A stretch of DNA of 64,000 nucleotides from Glandiceps talaboti (GCF_964340395.1 NC_135562.1:17559985-17623984), one strand, 5' to 3'; positions 47,511 to 60,470 are shown, numbered from the stretch's first letter. The notes: a model not told the origin generated them from the sequence alone. Numbers and translations: made by a program.

Positions 47511-48435
47511 TGGATTGATTGGTGGATGGATACCTGCCTGGGTATTTGTGTATGCAATTGTCAAACCGAGACCAAATGATTTTTTTCCCTAAAATTAAAC
47601 CCATTTGAATATATATGTGATGGGAAATACATGTGAATGGTCTGTGTCTCGGCATTCCAACATTACCCTATAGTTGAAGTAATAACAAACCATGAAGGTT
47701 AGAAATGGGAATAGGAGCTGAAACATGGCCCTGTCATTTTAGGAGTAAGTTGATCTTACGTTACAATCCAAAACACATTGACCACCCCGTCCCCTTTCAA
47801 CAGTTGCAAAGTTTTAGGAACAGGAAGACCCCCCCCCCCCCACTCATATATATACTTTAATTTCAAAAACAGAGTGATCCAACCTCCCTTCCCCCATCCG
47901 GAAAAAAATGACCGGTCCCTAATCTTAAAGCTACATGTTATAGAACTGTTGGAATTATTATACAATACGGCGCTGTCTATATGTTTGCTATTTCATCGTT
48001 CTAAAGACCAAAACAATCCACAAAGTAAATACAACAATCATATTATAATTTTTTTTTTTAAATGGTGGTTTACAATTTGTATTTTAGAAAATTCTGCAAT
48101 TATTCTTCCTGATCTGATCATTTTAGTTCAGTGTCAAACATTATGGGTATAATAAAAGCATTGTGGGTACACAGCGTGCGAAATTCAAAATATCATACAC
48201 ATCATTGTCACCGTGGTCATCTTCTAATTCTCTATTTTACCTTCCCCACTAAATAATCATATAACATCTTGTTTCTGAAAAGATAATTAGGTTTTTGCAT
48301 GTCTAAAGATCGTATATTTATAGTAAAAGATTCATAACAAAAATAAAATTAACTTTGACGTTGTTCGTGTTGTTGGTGTTAAATATGACACAAAAATAAC
48401 TATGGAAACAAATCTAAAGTCAACAATTTTGGACC

Positions 48436-48605
48436 ATGGGTGATTCATTTCAAGGATTTCTGTTGCAGTCGCTAATCAACACATGTTTGTGTGTAGAAGG
48501 AAATTGTCCATTCTTTACCATGTCGATACTTATCATGTCATTATCACTGGTATGTGTGGCGAGGTTTATTCATATGTACAGACAACGAAAAAAACGTACC
48601 TCAAC
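48436..48605 (+). CDS. possible isolated coding exon with a membrane anchor (unrecognised)
   Basis: An ATG in a strong start context (GGACCATGG) opens a frame beginning MGDSFQGFLLQSLINTC. It contains a hydrophobic stretch MSILIMSLSLVCVARFI followed by the basic segment YRQRKKR. The frame stops at 48607, overlapping a good donor AAC|GTAAGT at 48606, so it could be a first coding exon of about 56 residues. No second exon was found before gene E's first exon, and I do not recognise the protein. It may be a chance frame. Confidence 0.25.
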
Positions 48606-49241
48606 GTAAGTAAAAACGTACAAACTGAGCTTCTGTCCCTTCAAGTATAGTCTAGGGTTGAACCTAGATACATGAATAGTTTTGAAAATGACAAATATAC
48701 ACGTCATCATCAACGACAAAATTAAAAATTGGCCAATTATGGGGTTCTGCGAGCTAGATCTGATAGCACAGTTTTTGAAGACATTGAATATTATTAATCC
48801 AAGAACAGGCTAGGCCTAGGTGTCTGAACATTACAGCAGGGAGCAAAAATGTTGTAAATATAAAGTCGCTAAAAAATTAGTAAAATCATCTACGTTAATA
48901 AGAGTTCATTAACACAGTGGAGGTAATAAACTCATGAGCAAACAATGGCCTTTATATGGAGAAAGAGAACATTACACCGTGAAATATATAACGAATGCAT
49001 GCAGCATGCTACTAGGACTAATAAAGAGATGTAAAACGAAGGTAAAACAATCCTCTGATATATAAGTGAATTGTACATCTTGGAGGGCAGTTTTATTTAC
49101 ATCATTACATGTAATACCCCGTGAAAAGTTTGAATATACTATATCGTACGAGCAGAGAGATCTGTTTACCCATGTACATCAAAATATGAACGAGCAGCCA
49201 TCACTTCAAACCACACCCACTCACTCACTCACTGTATATCG

Positions 49242-49335
49242 TAGACTGTAAGATACGTCGTGACGTTTCGCCCTCACCGTGTTAGGGGTTGGCCGATGTT
49301 TGAGGGCGCCCCGTCACGGCGTACCTTACAGACTA
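49242..49335. mobile_element. 94-bp foldback MITE with perfect 9-bp target duplication
   Basis: Imperfect inverted arms of about 35 bp start TAGACTGTAAGATACG and end CGTACCTTACAGACTA. Flanked by TGTATATCG at 49233-49241 and 49336-49344. It lies about 90 bp before the proposed first exon of gene E, within its promoter region; gene F's homologous region ('cagtctgtgtatcgaccc', near 58270) lacks it. Confidence 0.85.
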
Positions 49336-49424
49336 TGTATATCGACCCACTCACCTTTGGTATATGTTTAACTGTCTGGGTCTCAAGTGTCGTCTCATTG
49401 TTAATATACAAATTACGTCAGTGA

Positions 49425-49499
49425 AGGACCAAAGGCCACCTTCGAATTCTGATCGGGCAGGAGAAGAGGCATATTATTACACGTATCAGGTAAGTGTAT
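49425..49499 (+). other. untranslated first exon of SULT gene E
   Basis: Ends CGTATCAG|GTAAGT; the intron start matches the beginning of the window (gene A). The partner acceptor is TTTCAG at 50856-50861. The 5' limit is unknown, and no TATA box was recognised upstream. Confidence 0.5.
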
Positions 49500-50918
49500 A
49501 AACCTAAAGATCACTCATGGTAGTTGACCATGGCACGGTAGAGATATTATTTATTTTGTCCACATCTGTAAGCGCAGACTGAAAGGTATACTGAATGAAT
49601 TTCGATGGACAATGTCTTTTTAAAAATTCTGTACAAATAGTGTAACGCCTGACGAAACTAAACTAGGTCATGGAATGCAACAATCCAATTCTAAACATTT
49701 GGACAGAATGATGTATTACGAATTATGAATTGAGTTCGAAATCAGGCTAAGGGTACACTAAATCGTAAAGTTTAAATTTGACATTATCGTAAGGAATTGA
49801 CCTAATTACTTGAGCAAATTTTAAAGATTATAGAAGCCATGTCAAGAAGACAGAATATATGCAAAACCGTTATTTTGTGTTTGAATGAATAAACATTGAA
49901 TGGATTGCCATCTACCTTTAGGTCGCCTTTTAACAGCAATATGAACTCTAAGGACCTACAATCAATATCGGAGTTGTCTGGAAAGTGACGTCTACGCTAA
50001 ACAACCTTTAGTTAATTGTAACCCTTCGAAAAGAGGCGTAGCGCAAGGACACCGAGACTTATTGAGTCTAGCATTTGTTTAAAACTGTCGTTGCCGGCAA
50101 CCTTATGGGGTGATACAATGATATACTTCGCCAAAACAAAAATTGATATCAAATATATAATCATGGTCTTGTTTACCAAACATAACAAACGTACGTGGAT
50201 GTTGGGTCACTTATAAGTGAACGCATGACGGTGGTATACTGTATTAAAGTGTACATGCAAAGGTTGTCTCACATGTAGTTATAGATACATGAAATTATTT
50301 TCAATGACGGTTCCACAATAGACCCTCCAGGGGATCTATGATTCAACTAAGCGGTATGCTCAAGGGGTAAAAATGACATTTGGTTCAATCATGACGATGT
50401 TGTATAGATTACACTTTTCATTGAACCCCTATCTTGGTTGTAATATGCGTTAACATAAACATCCTCGAAACACTTTTTCTTATGTCCTCTAACTATTGGC
50501 TTCGCTGTTGAAAGAACTATTATGTTGTCTTTGCGATTCATGTAAAGAAATATGTTCATGCCAAACAACTTTCATAAGTATTATAAAAGTAATTTAAACA
50601 ATAATATATATTCATTTTCCTCTTGCCCTTATTTATCTATTTATTGTGTCTAAATTGCAATATCTTTGTTATTGACTGTACGAATATTTTGCATAATAAC
50701 TAAATTAATTTGCATAGCTATCGTTATGCTATTGTCATCATACATAATAAAAAAATATTTATTGTGTTTCACAAGTTATGCCCTATGCCCTATTTTAGCT
50801 GAATAGATAGGTGTACAAGTATAACTATAAATGTGATAAAATGATTTTTATCTTATTTCAGACTTAGACTATCACACAGGAGGACTTCCTATCCATATAT
50901 CTGTGCTGGAGATTGATC

Positions 50919-51394
50919 ATGGATGAAAAGGACACTATTGCGATAACATGGCCAATAGAAAAGCTGGAGAAGATACAAATACGTCATGATGATGTCATTG
51001 CAAGTACATACCCTAAGTCAGGTAACAAACACATAATTGGAAATAACTTAATAATGCTTTGCCTCTTAACTATGTTATTTGTGATTAGTTATTACATATC
51101 CATTATTTAGTATGTCAATTTACCAATATTTTGGGTTTTGTCTTTGTCTGTCTAGCTGTCAGTCCGTCCGTCGGTCGGTCGGTCAAGTATCCATCCGGCC
51201 ATCTGTCCATCCGTCCATCCATCCGTCTGTCTGTCTGTCTGTCTGTCTGTAAGTCTGCCTATCTGTATGTCCGTGCTTGAATTTGAGTCACGGTGTCACC
51301 ATCAATTACTTGTTAAATATGCCTAATGACATGTACACATCAATTTATATAATAGTTTATGTAAACAATATATCACATTTGTCATCATCAGTGT

Positions 51395-51482
<88 letters not shown>

Positions 51483-52683
51483 GTAAGCTATGTGTCATGC
51501 GTCGCGTGTCGTGTGTAAAGGTTCTATTTCTTACCATATTGCCAACTGATGATAGCGTGCTATATCATGACAGTAGTATTATTTATGTAAAAGACTATTG
51601 ATTAAACCTAATCAGACCATACCATTACCTATATATCAAGGTATTAATTCTAAATATACAGAGAAAGACAGAGAGACAGGCAGAGATAGACGGACGGACG
51701 GACGGGAGGAAAGTAGTAGGTAGCCTTGCAAGCAGAGATGTACATAGGCCAACAATTATGTATGGGGACAGAGGGACAGACAGAGAGCCTGACAGGCAGA
51801 CTGTTAGACCGAGAAAACCCTTCTGGTGTGGGTAATTTGAAGAAAGTGTTCACTCACTGACACATTAAGGGGCCGGGTCAGGTCTTTGAAATCTTTCCTT
51901 TTTCTTTCTTTTGTAAATATTTGGTAAACGAGGAACTGTATTGAAAGTAACTCTATGGTATGTTTGAACATTTCCTGGTGGGATTTTAAAGTTTACACGA
52001 ATGCAAGAAACATAATGAGATATTACTGAGTGTGGAAGTATAATTTTGTCAGGTTTATCACAATCATCAAATTCTCATTCCACAATTCCAATCAATTGTC
52101 AAATTATCATTCCATGATTAGAATCAGTTATCAAGCTATCATTCCACGATCAGCATCAATTGTTAAATTATCTTCATGATTAGCATCAATTGTCATTCCA
52201 CGATTAGTATCAATTATCAAATTGTCATTCCATGACCGGCATCGATTATTAAATTATCATTTCACTATTACTATGATCATTTCATGATTACCAACATTTA
52301 TCAAAATATCATTTTAGGATTAACATCAATGATCTTTCATCAAAGTATCATTCATCTACGCAGGGACACATTGGATTAAGCATATAATGAAACTGCTACT
52401 GAATAATGGAAATGTAGGCGATTCAATACCCGAGGAAACACGAGGTGGTAATTTGGAGTCGATAGTCGCCGACGAAGATCACGACCTGAATCTTTCAAGA
52501 TTAAAGATAGTGGGCCATCCCGACATATGTGTTAATTTGGAGAAAATGACGTCGCCTCGGTTCCTTATGACGCATATTCCAATTGACTGGTTCCCTAGTC
52601 TTTCCAATGCAAAGGTAAATCATATAATTTTACTGAGTTTGACTCCATTTCTTAATCTTGCACAAGCTGTAAGTGTGGCATTT

Positions 52684-52715
<32 letters not shown>

Positions 52716-52880
52716 CATACATACATACATACATACATACATACATACATGCATGCATGCATACACGCATACACACATACACACATACCTACATACATAC
52801 ATACATACATACATACATACATACATACATACATACATACGTGCGGACGGACGGGAGGACAGACAGACAGACAGACAGTC

Positions 52881-52920
<40 letters not shown>

Positions 52921-53088
52921 GGGTGGGCAGGCAGGCAGACAGACAGCAATATGCACACATACATACACACACATACACATACATACACACATACATACAT
53001 ACATACATACATACATACATACATACATACATACATACATACATTCATACGTAACGTACGTACGTACGTACGTACATACATACATACA

Positions 53089-53119
<31 letters not shown>

Positions 53120-54003
53120 GTACGTACCGACGTATGTACAGACAGACAGACAGACAGACACATGTACACATGCATACCATATCCCCCACACACACGCTAT
53201 ACTTTTACTAGTAGTTCATTATATAAAAACATGTCAGCCTATTATACACAAATAGCAAGACATAAACTATTACAATACGTTCCACCCTGCAATATCAAAT
53301 TTCTAACAAACCTGACACAAAGGTGATATATCAGGTGGGACATATGCACATCAATTTGTTTCTGATGTATGTAAAAGTTGACCGAATGGCCGTCATCTTT
53401 CTAGTTAAAATCAATATATATTGCATAACTTAAAAACTGTAATACATAGAGATGCGCTATCTTTAGGACCTTGACCTTTGACCTTGGCCTTGACCGCCAG
53501 GGCAAATTATCAAAATCAAGCAAATCCCTGCCTATCACAGACAGATTGTAGTGTTAACATATCGTCAATTTCTTTTAAATCATGTTTGCAAGCCATATTG
53601 AAGAATGAGACGATTAACGATTAACATCGGTTTGGTGCTCATGTAACTTTTACCCATATTTATAGTAAGCAATCGTTTTATTTAATACTGCATAACTAAA
53701 CTACTTCAATCATACACTCCCTTCAAAAATTAAGCCAAATTGCAGATACATTGTAGCAATAATATGTGGTTAATGTCTTTTAGATCATGTCTATAGATAA
53801 TGTAGAACCAGGTAAATATACACATGCACTATTTTGGGTGCTCATATCACATTTTACTCAAATCAGTGAAATTCAGCAAATACCTTCATTATCAAATACA
53901 CTTTGTAGTAATATTTGTGGCCACCAATTTCTTTAAATCATGTCTCCATTCATTCACATTTGAGGGAATATGCAGAATTGTTTCACCAGACACTGTGCTT
54001 TTC

Positions 54004-54080
<77 letters not shown>

Positions 54081-54310
54081 GTGCTCTGCTATGAATACTT
54101 CATTGAACACTGTCCTCTCCAGGGCGACACCTTCTACCCTAGGGTGGATTTTATGTAAATAAATTTGATTCTTATGAAAATTATTATTTCTGTATAACAT
54201 TATTTATTTTCAATAAGTATGTATGTATGTATGTATGTTTGTATGTATGTATGTATGTATGTATGTATGTATGTATGTATGTATGTATGTATGTATGTGT
54301 GTATGTGTGT

Positions 54311-54349
<39 letters not shown>

Positions 54350-54980
54350 GATGTATGTATGTATGTATGTATGTATGTATGTATCAGATTGCTACATACT
54401 ATGGTAATTGATTATGAAATTGCACAGATTAACACTGTTCAAATATCTTACGACCATTTTCGTGTTTAATTTACTAGGTTATATACCTTGCACGGAACCC
54501 AAAGGACGTACTTGTATCTTGGTATGACCTGGGTCTACTTTTGGACACGGAGCGATCACCTGAGAAAAACCGTGAAATATTTGATCAAACAGTTGATGGT
54601 TTTATTACTGGAACATTACCAAGTATGTTGACATCTGTACTTTAGTAACCGATATGCTTTATGTAGCATCCTTTGATGGAATAAGGCACCACCATTCATT
54701 TATACATATAAGAAATGTGCAACTCCTAACATTCTGTGAATTTGAATTTGAAAGGAAACAGTCTCTTCCTAAAACAAGGCATGGCATGAAATGCTTATTC
54801 GATCTCGTAATGTACAGTATTTAAACTATCAAACCAACTGAAATAAAAGCGAATAAATATTGTCGAAATTATATAGCATAGTACAAATGTATGTACAATT
54901 AGTGTGCTCTTCGCATACATACATACATACATACATACATACATACATACATACATACATACATACATACATTCATACAT

Positions 54981-55015
<35 letters not shown>

Positions 55016-57090
55016 GGCAGAACCAGCATTCGGGGACTGGATGTGTATGTGGTGGGGAGAGGGGGGGGGCGCAGACATCGCATATATAGTGTATAAGAAT
55101 AGTACAACAATTGAACATAATTGGATCATGTTATTCCCCAATAATGTTCTTCGTTCAGCCAAGGAAAATTCTGTGACCTCAGGGTCCTTTGACCCGTATT
55201 AGGTAATGAGTATTTTCCGGTAGAATAAAGAAAATAAAATGGACAGAAATATAACTATCAGCACCAGTAATATCAAAGAAAAATAGGGGAAAGAAATGGA
55301 AATATTGAACGCTTTGAGTCATAATTCGAACACAGCAGAAGCACTAAACTAACGTACATGTAGACATACGCTGTTGTTACATATACGCACGTTGTCGTGA
55401 CGGAGAACGACGACGGTATATATTTAGTGTCAGAACCTGACTCATGCATAGTTAGTCTTGCTGCTAGACGTTCTGGCTTTCTTCCGATACGATAAACGAA
55501 CGAAGTTCGCAGTGAGGGCTTGCCGTAACTCGGGTGTTCCATCCTCGATAGCGATGTTCGGTCGTGTATCGTATTGTATAGGAAGAACATCAGAGGTCTA
55601 GCAGCTAGACTAGTGCATGGTATAATCTGTGATGTTGTTAGAGTAGGGCGATTTTTTTATTATTCTTTTTTACATTATTTTCTGTCCTAAAGTGGGTCTA
55701 GGACTATGGCACGAACATGTACTTCCATGGTGGAAGAGAAGAAATGAAGAAAATGTTCTCTTCTTGAAATATGAAGACATGAAGCGGGTAATGAATCTTA
55801 ATATCACATCGTAACAAAAAAGTCATATATGAATCCATGGAATGTATATTGTCCGTATCATGCATAAGGAAATTAAATTCTTGAATTCACATTACCATAA
55901 ATATATAAATATGTGTTTATGATTGGTACAAAGTACGAAAGACATGCATTTGAATTTGTAGAATCATTCTCAAAACCAAGAACGGAATTCCTAATTTCAA
56001 ATAACATCGTCATAAATCTTACTTTTATTAATATAACGCCAGGTAAAAAATATTATATTTCTGCATATTAGTTCAACTAATTTGCATATAACGTTATATA
56101 ATTTGGACCTTTTTCTCATATCAAAGCCTTAAAATGGAACAATAGTTGACAAATGTGCCGTAATTGTTAAAGCTCGGGAGTTTATAGGGGATACTTCTGT
56201 GATATTTGAAACACCGCTGCATGTTTCTGTAGAATACATTTTCTGTCCGATGACATTTGAGTTTTGAGGTCTATTTGTCATCATTCCAGGATTTAAGAAC
56301 TTCGGTTCAGAAGATTGCTGAGTTTATTGGTAAAAGTCCATCACCTGAATTGATTGATAAGATCGTTCATCTTACTACGTTTGAGACGATGAAAAAGAAT
56401 CCTCCACCAGATCATGAGTTTGTGGCTGAAGCTTTCGAACTTAAGGTCAAACCTGGAGAGTCGGCTTTGTTGAAAACCGGTTAGTAAAGGGACTATGCAT
56501 ATTTGCAGTTGGTCGAAGAGATTGGCAAGATAATTCGCAAAGTTCTTAAATACTAGCGTTGTTCTCTTAGAGATCATTTAGTGATACGACAGTGTATGAT
56601 GTAATATTTTAATTGTGTTATTGTGTAATATTTACTATTACATCATATTGTATATTGTATTTCATTATGATACATCGTATGTGCTTATCTGTACTTTTCT
56701 TTACAATTCTGTTCTATTCTGTTCTGTCCTGGTTTTGTTTTGTTTTGTTCCGTTATGTCAAGACGTGTCCTGTCCTGTACTCTTTTCTATTCTGTTCTAT
56801 TCCATTCTGTTCTGTTCTGTTCTATTGTATTGTATTGTAGTGTATTGTAGTGTAGTGTAGTGTAGTGTAGTGTAGTGTAGTGTAGTGTAGTATTGTACTG
56901 TACTGTACTGTACTGTACTGTACTATATTATATTATATTATATTATATTATATTATATTATATTATATTATATTCACCAGGGAAGGTTGGAAGATGGAAG
57001 GATCATTTCACAGTGGCTCAAAATGAATATTTTGACGATAATTACAAAAACTGGATGGAAGGCAGTGGTCTTGACTTTGATTTTGAGTGA
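50919..57090 (+). CDS. cytosolic sulfotransferase (SULT family), gene E, complete, divergent subfamily
   Basis: Exons: 50919-51021, 52364-52614, 54478-54622, 55693-55787, 56290-56479 and 56981-57090, 894 nt giving 297 aa, with the same phases as A-D. Exon 2 is three codons shorter. Motifs: YPKSGTHW (31-38, His where A-D have Asn), His105 in [22 protein letters not shown] (Arg124, Ser132), KYEDM and [10 protein letters not shown]. At the conserved RKG position the protein reads LKTG (259-262), so the Arg-Lys pair that contacts PAPS in known SULTs is Lys-Thr. The exon-3 segment [18 protein letters not shown] and the N-terminus ([20 protein letters not shown]) set it apart from A-D and link it to gene F. 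A downstream signal AATAAA lies at 57257-57262. Confidence 0.88.
51159..51484 (+). repeat. (GTCC/GTCT)n, then (TA)n and (GT)n microsatellites in gene E intron 1
   Basis: Tetranucleotide tracts at about 51159-51252 and (TA)n(GT)n at about 51398-51484. Confidence 0.9.
52060..52350 (+). repeat. degenerate tandem repeat of about 40 bp before exon 2 of gene E
   Basis: Seven or eight diverged units of the form 'tcattccacgattagcatca' plus 'attgtcaaatta', ending within 20 bp of the exon-2 acceptor (exon starts 52364). Unlike the perfect microsatellites it is strongly diverged, so it is older. Confidence 0.75.
52685..53161 (+). repeat. large (CATA)n / (CAGA)n compound microsatellite in gene E intron 2
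   Basis: Nearly 480 bp of tetranucleotide units. The 274-codon frame that runs from exon 2 into it is an artefact, because exon 2 ends at the donor at 52615. Confidence 0.95.
54006..54384 (+). repeat. (GT)n and (GTAT)n microsatellites in gene E intron 2
   Basis: (GT)n at about 54006-54080 and (GTAT)n/(GT)n at about 54216-54384, less than 100 bp before exon 3. Confidence 0.95.
54914..55018 (+). repeat. (CATA)n / (CAGA)n microsatellite in gene E intron 3
   Basis: Same compound unit and same intron as in genes A and D. Confidence 0.95.
55453..55612. mobile_element. foldback MITE (TAGTCT family), copy 2, inverted
   Basis: 160-bp element homologous to the reverse complement of 28302-28457; shared words include CTAGCAGC, TCGATAGCG and GCGAACTTCGTTCG in one orientation or the other. 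Flanks ATGCATAGT (55444-55452) and GTGCATGGT (55613-55621) match at 7 of 9 positions, a decayed target duplication. In gene E intron 3. Confidence 0.75.
56701..56974 (+). repeat. diverged pentanucleotide arrays before exon 6 of gene E
   Basis: TTCTG/TTCTA units give way to (TGTAG)n, (TACTG)n and (TATTA)n blocks, ending at the TTCACCAG acceptor of exon 6. It is at the same position as the TTCTA arrays of A-D but with shifted units. Confidence 0.9.
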
Positions 57091-58369
57091 TTCGCGAACA
57101 GTAATGGTTAGTTGAAAATGTTCATGTAAGAATATACCAATGGACTCTATCTAGAAAAGTATTTCTCCAATTCGTTTCCAGTCAATTTTCTACAGCTGCG
57201 TATTGCCGCCCTCACAGGTGACACGCCATAGCAAGCATGTGCCTAATCATAAATGTAATAAAAAATAATCATTATAATACTAAACATAAATAGTTGGGTG
57301 GTTGGTTGGTTGCGTGGCTGGGTGGGTGGGTGAGTGAGTGGATGAGTGTTTGAGTGAGAAAGTGAGCGACTGACTAACTAACTGACCGACTGACTGACTG
57401 ACTGACTGACTGACTGACTGACAAAATGAAGGAGCAAGTGAAGGAGGAAGGGGATGAGAGAGAGTGAGTGAGTGAGTGAGTGAGTGAGTGTGAGTGAGTG
57501 TGAGTGAGTGATGAGAGTGAGTGAGTGAGTGAGTGAGTGAGTGATCTTTCTTTCTCTTATTAAGACTATGATGCTGTAAATATTTAGTATTCGGTAATAG
57601 TTACTCGGTGGTATCAACGACGACATATTTTTTGGTGCCGGGGAGTTATCAACATTTAACAAGATTTTTTCAATGCAAGACGATAAGGCTTACAAATCGT
57701 CAGAATTGATGCCTTCCCGTTTACTATGACGCCAATTGCGTCATTTGTAAATATGTGAGTTCTAAGCATGTTTGTCCTAAAAAGATGAACTTTTACTGAT
57801 TGGCAATTATTGTACGACTTGAAAATATGTTACTCGCATTTGGTAGGGATCAGTTTCATCCCTTGTGGTATGTACAATTGTGACCATTTCGGATATAGGA
57901 AAACATAATATAGTAATTCTTGTTGTTGATAATAATTTGTAATTACTCTTATTGATGGTTGTCAGTATTTATATATCTATATATTTATTTATTGTTTGCT
58001 GGTTTGTTTATTTATTTATTTTGTTTGATTTTTTTGGTTTGTTTTCGTTAACATAACTAACTAAGCATGATTGCCCTGTGGATTAGGCAGCACAATACGT
58101 GAATGCAAAGGTCCGATCCAACCATAGTTTGTGTACTTTCCCCGAGGTTGTGTTTGAATTGGCATGTAGTTGTGGTCTTCAAATTATACAATATTAGTAG
58201 CAGTGTTGTATATACTGAAGATGCAGATGACCTTCGATATCAACCTATTCAGACAAACGCTATATGCACAGTCTGTGTATCGACCCACTTACCCGGGGTA
58301 TATTATTAACTGCCTGGGTTTGAAGTATGGTTAATTCATAATCATTACCTCACAAAGGTGGGGTGGGGG
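57091..58369 (+). other. spacer between gene E and gene F
   Basis: Holds E's 3' UTR (AATAAA at 57257-57262), GACT and GTGA tetranucleotide arrays at about 57295-57542, and AT-rich sequence. Homology to the pre-exon region of gene E begins near 58260 ('tatcgacccactta'). No gene recognised. Confidence 0.65.
57295..57542 (+). repeat. (GGTT)/(GTGG), (GACT)n and (GTGA)n arrays
   Basis: Adjacent tetranucleotide tracts with related units downstream of gene E. Confidence 0.9.
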
Positions 58370-58436
58370 CAAAGGTTACCCCCTCGTGTCAGCTAAAAGA
58401 AGAGACAGACTATAGACAACTATCAGGTAAGTACAA
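58370..58436 (+). other. untranslated first exon of SULT gene F
   Basis: Ends AACTATCAG|GTAAGT with 'acaaacctaaa' after the donor, as in genes A and E. The partner acceptor is probably GTCAG at 61189-61193, by alignment with gene E. Confidence 0.45.
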
Positions 58437-58992
58437 ACCTAAACTTCACCAATGACCTTGAATATGATAATTATATATTTCAATATTTCTTTAAACATAT
58501 AACCGCAATAATACGCAAACACTATGCAAATATGTCAATGGACAATACAAAATTTAAATGCACATTAAAATGTGCAGGCTGAAGGTTAATTAAGCTCTAA
58601 ATATAAGACTTCGGGACTTCTTCAGGAGTGAATCGAGTAACTTGACACAATATTGAAGTTGTGCCCAGTAGAAAAGAGATATGCAAATTAGTAATAATTA
58701 GTAACAGTTGATAGGGACTGTATTACTCGTTACCTTTGTTATATTATGCAAATTGTGGTTGCATTATAACATTGCCCCCTATATTAGGTCACCTACAGTA
58801 TGAACTCCGTCGACCCGTTTCATTGGGTTAAGTATGTATACCTTCAATATAACTTTTTTCTTCTAACTATTCTCCCCAGCTTTGAAAGTAATTATTCTTC
58901 TTGCGATTTATATTTTCAGATCATACATATATTCGTATGCCAAATATCTTATTCTTCGCAGATAATTGTCGACTTTAATTCCAATAATTTAC

Positions 58993-59053
58993 GATGTTGA
59001 GTTGCTGTCATTGTCGTCGTTGTTGTTGTTGTTGTTGTTGTTACTCTTGCTCC

Positions 59054-59084
<31 letters not shown>

Positions 59085-59288
59085 GGTTGTGGTGGTGGTG
59101 GTGGTGGTGGTGTTGCTGCTGCAGTTGCAGCTACTATTGCTGTTGTTGTTATTGTTATTTATTATGATTACTACTGCTCCTTTTGTTGTTGCTGTTTGTG
59201 TTGTTACCGCTGTTGTTGTTGTTGTTGTTATTGTTGTTGTTGTTGGTTGTTGGTTGTTGTTGTTGCTGTTGTTGTTGTGGTGGTGCAG

Positions 59289-59319
<31 letters not shown>

Positions 59320-59322
59320 CGG
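58993..59322 (+). repeat. (TTG)n-rich trinucleotide array
   Basis: GTTGTTGTT with GTGGTGGTG and GCTGCT interruptions in gene F's 5'-UTR intron. The poly-Leu/poly-Val frames are artefacts. Confidence 0.95.
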
Positions 59323-59950
59323 TGTTGCCTTTATGTCTTTCAAACACATGTAAGGTCAGTCGCTATGCACTCTATCAATCTGCTTTAAACTTTAAAGTGG
59401 GGTGATCGTGCACTGACGAAGTGAGTGGTAACACTAATGACAGCAGAGTCCTCACACTAGTATTCATAAGCATTTCCCTCAAGTCACACGTCATATGAGC
59501 GTCAAGCTAAACAACTGTAGCAATATATCAACAAAGCGATCGTATGCGTCGTTCTCATCGAGTCATTTTCCGATCAAAATCTAATTGATGGAATAATATG
59601 GGTTGGTAAAAATACTTCAATGCATCAGTTCACGTAATACTTCATTATGAATGCTGAATTCTGCACATAGGCTTAATTAATTATTAAGAGAATTGTGGTA
59701 CGAGTTTGGATTGTACGAGTCACATTTAAAATAAGTCTGCAATAGCTATTGCAATATGCCCTGTAATAATAATAAATATAAATATCATCGGTTACCTGGG
59801 ATTGACTTTTTCTTACTATATTTAAATATGTAACATTAGTAATTTGCATCACAAATTTTACCTGTATCACTTCAATATCTCACGACCGGTTAAACGTTGC
59901 GCAAATACAGCAAGTAGGCTTTGTGTGTTATCCATGTGCTCAGTGATTCA

Positions 59951-60470
59951 TTTTTACCTCCCGTAAGGCAAGGTTATGTATTAGACGTGTCTCCCTGTCC
60001 GTCTGTATGTCCGTTTGTCTATCTGTCGCCACAATATCTCAAAAACTACACCATTGATTCTAATGAAACTTGCAACATATCTTTCTTATGATAATTCCAA
60101 GAACTGATTATATTTTGGTAAACATCAGAGAAAATTTAATTAGTCATTAAATAATTAATGGTTTTTAGTAAGTTCAAGATAATATGGTAAATATGTCAAC
60201 CATAACAAATGCATGTCATACAAGGATTATTTTTGTACCTTTAATTTTGATGATGAATTTGCATAATTAACGATTTTCAGTACTCAATCAATATCTAAAG
60301 AAATAACACCTCACATTCCACAACATTTGGTACATACATAAACCATAATAAGGCAAAATGTCCTATACAGCCTGTTAGCATAGCATTTAGCTGTTTATAA
60401 GTAATTTGCATAATTAATAATTTCTGGTAATTAAGCTATATCTTTAGAATGCATGCTTAAACACAGAACT
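59951..60470 (+). repeat. dispersed repeat with TTTTTACCTCCCGTAAGG head, copy 2
   Basis: The head matches the minus-strand copy at 7661-7890 and is followed by CTGTCCGTCTGTATGTCCG. The rest (for example 'caatatctcaaaaacta' and 'taatgaaacttgcaacata') is AT-rich and non-coding. The right end is not defined. Confidence 0.4.

Larger units (their letters stand above)
44059..49424 (+). other. 5.3-kb spacer between gene D and gene E
   Basis: Contains D's 3' UTR (similar to gene E's), two (GTAT)n arrays, the 72-bp module, a foldback at 45484-45573, a 388-bp tandem duplication, a third (GTAT)n array, a possible isolated exon at 48436-48605 and a MITE at 49242-49335. A minus-strand frame at 46995-47252 has mixed composition but no recognisable motif. 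No complete gene is supported. Confidence 0.6.

Noticed and set aside
52387-53211. 274-codon frame starting in gene E exon 2
   Set aside because: The first 76 codons are exon 2, but a GT donor at 52615 fits the paralogues; the remainder is intron and microsatellite.
58966-59388. 140-codon poly-Leu/poly-Val frame
   Set aside because: (TTG)n/(GTG)n trinucleotide repeat, no membrane protein features.
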